A DNA stretch of 64,000 nt from an uncultured Anaerolineae bacterium. Lineage in GTDB: Bacteria; Chloroflexota; Anaerolineae; Anaerolineales; Villigracilaceae. Both the position numbers and the translations under genes were made by a program. Positions 57,692-64,000 of the stretch are shown here, piece by piece (the first letter of the stretch is position 1; the number at the start of each line of letters is the position of its first letter). Below the pieces are notes generated by a model that saw only the letters and a program-made list of their open reading frames with translations, made no database searches and was not told the DNA's origin. The DNA is taken from positions 1 to 64,000 of the forward strand of contig CAIJPN010000183.1 in the NCBI GenBank assembly GCA_903822545.1. The letters run 5' to 3'.

Positions 57692-60600
57692 TCAGCCTGG
57701 CAGGGTGAAAAAGAACATTGCGCCTTTATCCACTTCAGCTTCAGCCCAGATACGGCCTCCGTGCCGGGTAATGATGCGCGCCACGGTTGCCAGCCCGATG
57801 CCGGTACCCTCGAATTGGGTTTCGCTGTGCAGGCGCTGGAAGACGCCGAAGAGTTTGCTGGCATACTTCATATTGAAACCAGCCCCGTTATCGCGCACAA
57901 AATAGATGGTTTCACCGTCCTGCTGCTTGCTGCCGACCTCGATGATGGCAGGGTTGCGCCCGCTGGAATATTTGACAGCGTTATCGAGCAGGTTGAACAT
58001 CACCTGGCGCAGCAACGATGGGTCGGCCTGGCAATCGGGCAGGTCACTCACCTGCCAGCGGATATCGCGGCCCTGGGTGGAATGCTGGGCTTCGGTAATA
58101 AACTGCTCGACAAGTTTTGTGATCGAAACCGGCTGGCAATTGAGCGGCTGGCGCGAAAGGCGCGAGAATTGCAGCAGGTCAGCGATCAACTCATCCATGC
58201 GGGCGGCAGATTGAAGCATTTTGTTGAGCAATCCGCGCCCGTCCTCGCCCAAGGATTCCTGAAAATCATCGTTCAGCATGTGTCCAAAGCCATTGATGGC
58301 ACGCAAGGGCGCGCGCAGATCGTGTGATACAGAGTAGGCGAAAGATTCTAGTTCACGGTTGGCCACTTCCAGGGCGGATGTCCGCTCGAGGACACGCCGT
58401 TCGAGGTCACTGTTTAACCGGCGCAGTTCCGCTTCCGCCCTCAGACGATCCAGCGCAATTGCCAGCTGCCCCGAAAGCGTTGAGAGGGTGCGTTCATCAG
58501 CTTCGCTGAAGGCGTTGAGTTTGCGCGATTCGAGGTTGATAATGCCCAGCAAGCGTTCACCGATCTGGATGGGAATGCACAGTTCAGAACGCATCCCCTT
58601 GGTCAGCTCAAGGTATTCGGGAACTTTGCTGACATCGGGGATACGCCAGGGCTGGCCGGTGCGCGCCACCTTGCCCACCACCCCTTCAGACAGGCTAATC
58701 GGGCGGCTGCTGGCCGGGGTGGGAATGGGGCGGCTGGCCAGGTGTGAGTGCAGGCTGTTGGTGGTTTCATCCAACACCAGGATATCGAACACATCGGGTG
58801 ACAGGCTGCCACGAATAATGCTGAAAATCTGCCGGATCAGCGTATCTTCGCTGATGGCCTGGGTTCCAGCCATGGCGGCTGCGTGCAGCACACGCAATTC
58901 GCTCAACTGACGCTGGGCAGCCCCAAAAAGCTGGGCATTCTGGATGGCAATGGCAGCCTGGACTGCGTAAGGGTTGATCAACTGGACATCATCAGGGCTG
59001 AACCGTTTTTGCGGATCGAAATAGCCCAGCGCCAGCACACCCAACAGGTGTTCCCCATAAAAAAGTGGCATGGCCAGCGCAGCATGGATGGCTGTACGGG
59101 CATAAGCCCGCGAGCGGCTTTCCCATGCGGGGTAATTGGGAACCACCACAGCCTGGCGAGTCAGCGCCGACATGCCCATCAACCCTTCGCCAAGGGTATG
59201 CCGTCGCCCGGTAAAATCATGATCCAGCCCATAACTGGCCGCAACTTGCACTGTTTTGGCAGCTTCATCATAAATCCCCAACTCACCCGCATCTGTGCCC
59301 GAAAGGCGCACCGCGCGCTGGAGCACCACATGCAGCAATTTGGACATTTCCAGTTCGCTGGAAAGATCGGCCAGGGTAGCACGCAAGGCTTCCTGGTGAT
59401 TGGCGCGCTTGCGTTCAGCATCAAACAGGCGCGCATTTTGGATGGCAATGGCAGATTGTGTGGCATACGGGGACAGGATTTGCACATCAGTGGTTGTAAA
59501 CTGCCTGCTAACATGCCCATAGCCCAGGGCCAGCACGCCCATCAGGTGATCGCCAAAGAAGAGCGGCATGGCAAGCGCGGCGTGGAACGTGGTCTGCTGG
59601 TACTGGGGCAAACGCTCATCCCAATCCTGGTAATCGTTAACCAAAACAGGCTGCCGGGTCTGGGCAGCTTTGCCCATGGTACCTTCGCCCAGCCTCAGGC
59701 GCGTACCCGAAAAATCCTTCTCCAGACCGTAACAGGCCATAACCACCAGATCGTGTGAGGCTTCATCATAAATGGCAAGCTCACCCAGGTCGGTGCCAGA
59801 GAGGCGCACGGCGCGTTCGAGCACCACCTGTAACAGGCGGGGCATATCCAACTCGCGCGAAAGATCAGCCAGGGTGGCACTCAGGGCCTCCTGGTGATTG
59901 GCGCGTTGTCGTTCAATTTCCAGCAAACGGGCATTTTGGATGGTGATTCCCACCTGCCTGCCAATTGAACCGGCCAATTCGAAATCCCGGCGGCTGAAAA
60001 TTTTCTCGGGCTGGAAACTGAACAGCCCCAAAACACCCAAGTTATTTTCCCCGGCAACCAGCGGCACATCAATAAAACCTGAGATGCCGGCATCTACCCA
60101 GCTTTTCAAAGCCGCAGGATGATTCTGATATTCTGACAGGATCACGCCCTGACCGCTCTCCACCACCTGCCAGCCCACCCCCATCCCGCGCGGAATGGGT
60201 TGATCCATCCCAAAACCCTGGGGCATGTTATACACCACCCGCTGTTCGATAAATCGCCCATCTGGTGAGATCAGCCCCAGCACGGCAGCTTCGGCACCCA
60301 CCTGCTCCACCGCCAGCCGGACAATTTTCTCCAGCCCGGTGGAAAGATCAAGCGTGCTGCTGATGGCGCGCGTGATTTCGTTAAGACTTTGTTCGCGTTT
60401 TATGGCGTTATCCACCTCGTGCCGGGTCATATCGATCAATAACACTACCAGCAGGATGACAAATGAAAAAGAGATCCAGTACAAATTATTGACCTGGTAA
60501 GACGGTTCAGGCAAAAGATGGTTGGTTTCAGCCCATGCCAGGATGAAAATCAGCAAGATATGCAGGATCGCAGATCCCAGGGCTGTGCGCCGCCCGATCA

Positions 60601-60961
60601 GCAGCGCCACCAGAACGCTGGATAAGAAATAATAGGTTACAGTAATCTGCCGGATCGTGCCGCCCTGGCCGAGCGAAATGGTCGTAATAACAGTCAGGGC
60701 GGTCACCACCAGAACACTGACCAGTAGCACATGGCCACGCAGCATCAGAAAGCGCAGGGCCACGGTCAGGATGCAAAAGCCCACAATCAGCCCCAGCATC
60801 AACGGGGTGGTGTTTTGCATCACCAGGCTGATGATCACATTTAAAACGGATGTTGCCATTAACATCAACAAGACAACATTCAATAAACGCGCCTGACGCG
60901 TTTTGGTTTCATCCATTTCAAAAATCGGAGCAGCCAACCAGGCCCGGATTTGTTTTAACAT
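57692..60961 (-). CDS. Membrane histidine kinase with four GAF domains
   Basis: A 1089-residue sensor kinase. Six membrane helices (about 30-195), then GAF domains at about 215-370, 385-545, 555-715 and 735-880, a coiled coil, HisKA (H-box FAYSVSHDLRAPLRAINGFG) and HATPase_c (NLLDNAVKYS, DNGAGFNMKYA, GTGIGLATVARI). GAF 2 and 3 are near-duplicates. ATG 60961 with GAAAG is preferred over the longer frame. No response regulator follows; the lone receiver at 10187 is one possible partner. Confidence 0.92.
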   Translation of the reverse strand: MLKQIRAWLAAPIFEMDETKTRQARLLNVVLLMLMATSVLNVIISLVMQNTTPLMLGLIVGFCILTVALRFLMLRGHVLLVSVLVVTALTVITTISLGQGGTIRQITVTYYFLSSVLVALLIGRRTALGSAILHILLIFILAWAETNHLLPEPSYQVNNLYWISFSFVILLVVLLIDMTRHEVDNAIKREQSLNEITRAISSTLDLSTGLEKIVRLAVEQVGAEAAVLGLISPDGRFIEQRVVYNMPQGFGMDQPIPRGMGVGWQVVESGQGVILSEYQNHPAALKSWVDAGISGFIDVPLVAGENNLGVLGLFSFQPEKIFSRRDFELAGSIGRQVGITIQNARLLEIERQRANHQEALSATLADLSRELDMPRLLQVVLERAVRLSGTDLGELAIYDEASHDLVVMACYGLEKDFSGTRLRLGEGTMGKAAQTRQPVLVNDYQDWDERLPQYQQTTFHAALAMPLFFGDHLMGVLALGYGHVSRQFTTTDVQILSPYATQSAIAIQNARLFDAERKRANHQEALRATLADLSSELEMSKLLHVVLQRAVRLSGTDAGELGIYDEAAKTVQVAASYGLDHDFTGRRHTLGEGLMGMSALTRQAVVVPNYPAWESRSRAYARTAIHAALAMPLFYGEHLLGVLALGYFDPQKRFSPDDVQLINPYAVQAAIAIQNAQLFGAAQRQLSELRVLHAAAMAGTQAISEDTLIRQIFSIIRGSLSPDVFDILVLDETTNSLHSHLASRPIPTPASSRPISLSEGVVGKVARTGQPWRIPDVSKVPEYLELTKGMRSELCIPIQIGERLLGIINLESRKLNAFSEADERTLSTLSGQLAIALDRLRAEAELRRLNSDLERRVLERTSALEVANRELESFAYSVSHDLRAPLRAINGFGHMLNDDFQESLGEDGRGLLNKMLQSAARMDELIADLLQFSRLSRQPLNCQPVSITKLVEQFITEAQHSTQGRDIRWQVSDLPDCQADPSLLRQVMFNLLDNAVKYSSGRNPAIIEVGSKQQDGETIYFVRDNGAGFNMKYASKLFGVFQRLHSETQFEGTGIGLATVARIITRHGGRIWAEAEVDKGAMFFFTLPG

Positions 60962-61094
60962 GATTTTCTTTCGCCAAGCGACAAAGTGACACAACTTCCA
61001 CCAGGGCATTTATCCCAACAGGGAATTATACCGAACAAACACCCCCAACCTGTACTGGCTCTTCTTTGGTTTTGCTGGACAAACGATGCAATCG

Positions 61095-61715
61095 CTATTT
61101 CCGGCCAAAATCTGCCGGGATCTCACCCCAGGCAGCCGTATCCCACTTTAGGACCGGGTTGGTGTACTCATTTTCAGCCAGCCACTTTTCGGCGCGAGCA
61201 ACCAGTTCGAACAACCCGGTATTTTGCCCGGTTCGAGTCATTTTTGTGCGGCAGGATTTTAACCCGACCCACAAAATGGCATTTTCTGAATCTGAATATA
61301 CCGGCCAGCCCAGGGATTTTTCTTTCATCCAGGCCAGGGCATGGACAATTGCCAGGAATTCGCCGATATTGTTGGTGCCATCGGGGAAAGGCCCCTGCCG
61401 GAAAATTGGCCTGCCGCTGTCAAATTCCACGCCGCGCCATTCCACCGGGCCGGGGACGCCTGCACAGGCAGCATCGACGCACAGGGCTGGAGAAACCGGC
61501 CTGGTTTTGGCGGTTTTCCAGTTCCCAGCACTGGATGGCTGGCCTTTGAATTCGGCATATTCGCTGCGAAAAGCCGCTTGGGCGGCTTCCCGGCTTTCGA
61601 ATGCTTTGAACTCTGCCCCGGCATAACCCGACACCTGGGCTGCGCAGGCATCCCAGGTGTTGAAAATCCCGGTTTTACGGCCTTTCCAGACCACATAAAA
61701 TTTTTGTTTCGCCAT
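61095..61715 (-). CDS. rnhA: Ribonuclease HI with N-terminal hybrid-binding domain
   Basis: A 206-residue nuclease that degrades RNA in RNA-DNA hybrids. N-terminal caulimovirus-type domain KFYVVWKGRKTGIFNTWDAC with FKAFESREAAQAAF binds hybrids; the RNase H core has Asp in LCVDAAC, Glu in NNIGEFLAI, Asp in YSDSENAI and the ending DTAAWGEIPADFGRK. No ribosome site is obvious; it starts 24 bp after the fmt stop and is likely co-transcribed. Confidence 0.88.
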   Translation of the reverse strand: MAKQKFYVVWKGRKTGIFNTWDACAAQVSGYAGAEFKAFESREAAQAAFRSEYAEFKGQPSSAGNWKTAKTRPVSPALCVDAACAGVPGPVEWRGVEFDSGRPIFRQGPFPDGTNNIGEFLAIVHALAWMKEKSLGWPVYSDSENAILWVGLKSCRTKMTRTGQNTGLFELVARAEKWLAENEYTNPVLKWDTAAWGEIPADFGRK

Positions 61716-61739
61716 TGGGAATACGCTCGCTGGAAAGTA

Positions 61740-62648
61740 TCAGGCCCAATCGCGCACGCCCGCCAGGAAGGCTTTGCCCGGCATCGGTTTTTTACCCGCC
61801 GGTTGAAGTTCATCCAGCACCAGCAAGCCATCTGCTGTCCCGATTGCTGGAAGGCCATCCACGATTGTGTGTGTCGCGGGTTCCCGCTTCCCGGCCTGGG
61901 TATGCGCTTTGTGGATTTTGAGCGGCGCATCTTTCCAGGTCATATATGCGCCAGGCCAGGGCGAGAATGCCCGCACGAGGCGTTCCAGTTCGCTGGCAGG
62001 GCGGGTGAAATCGAGCAGGCCATCTTCTTTTTTGAGCATGGGCGCATAGGTTGAGCCGTCAACAGGCTGGGGCTGGGGTTGCAGGCCGCCGCCCAGGTAG
62101 CGGGGTAGTGTTTCGAGCAGCAGTTCGCCACCCAGGGCAGAGAGTTTCTGGAAGAGTGAGCCGCCGGTATCGGATGGCAGGATGTCGATTGCTTTTTGGG
62201 AAAGCATGGGGCCGGTATCCAGCCCGGCATCCATTTTCATGATGGTGATGCCGGTTTCTTTATCCCCGGCCAGGATGGCGGCCTGGATGGGCGCGGCGCC
62301 CCTCCAGCGCGGCAGCAGCGAGGCGTGAACGTTGATGCAGCCGTATGGGGGCAGCTCGAGCACGTTGGGGCGCAGGATTTGCCCGAAGGCGGCCACCACG
62401 ATCAGGCCGGGATTCCAGGCCTGGAGTTGGGCAAAGGCCTCGGGTGTGCGCAGCTTTTCGGGCTGGAGGATTTCCATCCCCAATTCCTGTGCTACGATTT
62501 TGACTGGCGGCGGGGTAAGCTGGTTGCCACGCCCGGCGGGCCGGTCTGGCTGGGTAACGACGCCCACAACCGGGTAATGCGCAGCCAGGGCGCGCAGGGT
62601 GGGCACGGCAAAATCGGGTGATCCCATGAAGACGATGCGTGTGTTCAT
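61740..62648 (-). CDS. fmt: Methionyl-tRNA formyltransferase
   Basis: A 302-residue enzyme formylating initiator Met-tRNA. N-terminal RIVFMGSPDFAVPTLRAL, the catalytic NVHASLLPRWRGAAPIQAAI (Asn, His) and DAGLDTGPML (Asp); C-terminal domain LDELQPAGKKPM. ATG 62648 is preceded by TACAAT at 6-nt spacing and no Shine-Dalgarno, suggesting a leaderless mRNA. Confidence 0.95.
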   Translation of the reverse strand: MNTRIVFMGSPDFAVPTLRALAAHYPVVGVVTQPDRPAGRGNQLTPPPVKIVAQELGMEILQPEKLRTPEAFAQLQAWNPGLIVVAAFGQILRPNVLELPPYGCINVHASLLPRWRGAAPIQAAILAGDKETGITIMKMDAGLDTGPMLSQKAIDILPSDTGGSLFQKLSALGGELLLETLPRYLGGGLQPQPQPVDGSTYAPMLKKEDGLLDFTRPASELERLVRAFSPWPGAYMTWKDAPLKIHKAHTQAGKREPATHTIVDGLPAIGTADGLLVLDELQPAGKKPMPGKAFLAGVRDWA

Positions 62649-62654
62649 GCGGTA

Positions 62655-62660
62655 ATTGTA
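62655..62660 (-). promoter_or_regulatory. -10 box directly before leaderless fmt
   Basis: TACAAT on the minus strand, 6 nt before the ATG, the same geometry as at 46485. The -35 is weak (TTTCAA). Confidence 0.55.
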
Positions 62661-62676
62661 GCATGATAAAAAGTAG

Positions 62677-62704
62677 TTGAAATTTATATAAATAAGAGTA
62701 AAAT
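62677..62704 (+). promoter_or_regulatory. Promoter of the DUF4870-like gene
   Basis: TTGAAA (62677-62682), 16-bp spacer, TAAAAT (62699-62704), 32 bp before the ATG. Overlaps the divergent fmt promoter region. Confidence 0.65.
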
Positions 62705-62736
62705 GGTGACATACCAATTTCACAGGAGGCTTTTTT

Positions 62737-63039
62737 ATGTCTGACTTCAATTCTGAAATCACCAGTGACGATAAGCTGTGGGGCTTGCTGGCTTATGTTT
62801 TCTCCCCGCTGGTACCCATCATCCTGATGTTGATGGAAGATAAGAAAAATCGGCCTTTTATCAAGGCTCACACTGTTCAAGCGTTGATTTTGGGGGTTGT
62901 TGCAGTGTTGACATCTGGTTTTTGTATCGGTATCTTGGTCTGGTTCTACGCGCTTTATTGCGGTTACCAGGCTTACCAGGGCAAGACTGTTGAAATCCCG
63001 GTCATCACTGGTTTCTGCAAGAATCAAGGTTGGGCCTAG
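62737..63039 (+). CDS. DUF4870/Tic20-like small membrane protein
   Basis: A 100-residue protein starting DDKLWGLLAYVFSPLVPIIL, typical of DUF4870-like membrane proteins, with hydrophobic stretches at about 16-33 and 45-75. RPFIKAHTVQALILG is the conserved polar helix between them. AGGAGG 7 bp before ATG. Function unknown. A terminator follows. Confidence 0.7.
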   Translation: MSDFNSEITSDDKLWGLLAYVFSPLVPIILMLMEDKKNRPFIKAHTVQALILGVVAVLTSGFCIGILVWFYALYCGYQAYQGKTVEIPVITGFCKNQGWA

Positions 63040-63060
63040 TTTTTTTGCCCGGCGAAACGA

Positions 63061-63086
63061 GCCCGCGCGATGCGCGGGCTTTTTTG
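63061..63086 (+). terminator. Rho-independent terminator
   Basis: GCCCGCGC, loop GAT, GCGCGGGC (63061-63079) followed by six T. Confidence 0.88.
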
Positions 63087-63187
63087 TTGCCTGTTACCTG
63101 TCGCGTGCTCCGCAACCTTTTTGAACAGGGTCTCGTATATCTTTGCAGAACATTCCGCTGAAAAGCGTACAAGAAAACGAGGCTAAA

Positions 63188-63628
63188 ATGACAACTGAAA
63201 CTACTGCAACAACCCCCACTCCGCTGCCGCTCTCCCAATCTGAAGAGCGCACCTGGGCCATGCTGGCACACTTGAGCGTGCTGGTAAACCTGTTCACGGG
63301 CGTACTGGGGCCGGTGGTGGCGCTGGTAATTTACCTGATGTTTGCGTCACGTTCACGTTATGTGGCTTATCACGCCATGCAATCCTTCATCTTCCAGCTT
63401 GTGATGTGGTATGGGATTGGTGCGATGTGGGCGGTGGTGGGGATGTTGAGCGCGGTGGTGGTCGGCGTGGTGCTGATCCCGTTCGCGTGTGCCGTCACAC
63501 CTTTCCTGCTGGCGGGCATGGCAATTGCGCCCATTTACGGCGTGTGGGGAGCCATCCAGACCAGCCAGGGCCAGGATTTCAAGTACTGGCTGGTGGGTGA
63601 TTGGATGCGCCAGACGCTGGTAGGATAA
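63188..63628 (+). CDS. DUF4870-like membrane protein
   Basis: A 146-residue relative of the preceding gene: SEERTWAMLAHLSVLVNLFTGVLGP, then SRYVAYHAMQSFIFQLVMWYG and a third hydrophobic region. The start at 63188 has GAGG before it. Unknown function. Confidence 0.7.
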   Translation: MTTETTATTPTPLPLSQSEERTWAMLAHLSVLVNLFTGVLGPVVALVIYLMFASRSRYVAYHAMQSFIFQLVMWYGIGAMWAVVGMLSAVVVGVVLIPFACAVTPFLLAGMAIAPIYGVWGAIQTSQGQDFKYWLVGDWMRQTLVG

Positions 63629-63641
63629 CTTTTGGGGATGT

Positions 63642-63682
63642 AAAAGCCTCCACCCAGGATGCTCTGACGGGTGGAGGCTTTT
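63642..63682 (+). terminator. Terminator of the DUF4870-like gene
   Basis: AAAAGCCTCCACCC (63642-63655) pairs with GGGTGGAGGCTTTT (63669-63682). Confidence 0.88.
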
Positions 63683-63764
63683 GATTCTGCGCGGATTCTT
63701 TACAGTCCTGACAATACAGCGGGGATATAATTTCTGGGTACTTCGATGATGTCAGGTTACTCAT

Positions 63765-63816
63765 TCTGCTCTATTTTGAAGCCCGAAACTCCTGGTTTCG
63801 GGTGCCTGCCAGCAGA
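63765..63816. repeat. Compound palindrome before the lipoprotein gene
   Basis: CCCGAAAC (63782-63789) pairs with GTTTCGGG (63795-63802); an outer TCTGCT/AGCAGA pair (63765-63770, 63811-63816) extends it. Arm-TCC-arm build like the small palindromes in the dcw cluster. Confidence 0.55.
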
Positions 63817-63890
63817 ACACGCAGGCTCCAGAATAGCCCAAAGATGGGAAGTTGGCATTGTCAAGATACTCACTGGAAAAGGATGCTCCA

Positions 63891-64000
63891 ATGTCAAAGT
63901 TGTATAAGTTGTTTTATGTTTTGAGCCTGCTGGCGCTGCTCACAGCCTGCACAAACCCGTTTCGTGGGATGGTCGCCCCAAATTTGATCAGGGATACGCG
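63891..64000 (+). CDS. Putative lipoprotein (3' truncated by the window)
   Basis: ATG 63891 with AAAAGGA about 9 bp upstream opens a frame running off the window. Residues 1-20 form a lipoprotein signal: SKLYKLF, a hydrophobic core (YVLSLLALL) and the lipobox LTAC with Cys20. The mature protein begins CTNPFRGMVAPN. Too short to identify. Confidence 0.7.
   Translation, partial: MSKLYKLFYVLSLLALLTACTNPFRGMVAPNLIRDT

Overview
The window reads as a chromosomal segment of an anaerobic or facultative member of Chloroflexota, most likely class Anaerolineae. This is inferred from the moderately high G+C, a monoderm-style division and cell-wall (dcw) cluster, the large PAS/GAF/HD-GYP signalling proteins, RNase J as a housekeeping nuclease, and many short dispersed palindromes between genes. 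I found no tRNA, rRNA, CRISPR array, transposase or phage gene.

Layout. 1-7.5 kb: the end of a repeat protein built on an A-x-V-x-G five-residue period; a protease (HtrA type) and degenerate NarL-type regulator pair; an AT-rich polytopic membrane protein; an unknown membrane protein; a nitroreductase and HD hydrolase pair; and a MITE-like element. 7.5-20 kb: a membrane diguanylate cyclase, a lone receiver protein, tyrS, RNase J with a promoter and a terminator in its leader, an orphan pair of peptide/nickel-type ABC permeases, an M24 peptidase and small membrane proteins. 20.2-38.1 kb: one minus-strand dcw cluster in the order mraZ-rsmH-ftsL-ftsI-murF-mraY-murD-ftsW-murG-cvpA-murC-small ORF-murB-ddl-ftsQ-ftsA-ftsZ, driven by a strong promoter whose start region carries MraZ-box repeats. 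murE is absent from the cluster and MurG is divergent at its acceptor-side motifs. 38.2-45 kb (+): an rRNA methyltransferase, a giant PAS/GAF/HD-GYP protein, a YifB/ComM ATPase and a phosphopantetheinyl transferase. 45-51.8 kb: an RsmF-like methyltransferase, a thioesterase, a ferritin-like protein, nadA-nadB, and an XRE regulator with a palindromic operator. 52-64 kb: a second REC/PAS/GAF/HD-GYP protein, a sulfite-oxidase-like enzyme, Obg, a multi-GAF histidine kinase, an fmt-RNase HI pair, two DUF4870-like membrane proteins and the start of a lipoprotein.

The genes suggest a c-di-GMP circuit (one cyclase, two predicted HD-GYP phosphodiesterases) beside core cell-wall, NAD and translation genes. 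The most notable signals outside coding regions are the MraZ operator and promoter, the RNase J leader terminator, two leaderless-looking starts, convergent-gene hairpins that include stop codons, and repeat-derived in-frame insertions in two enzymes. No clearly new multi-gene system could be demonstrated. Operons, regulation and functions are inferred from sequence alone.
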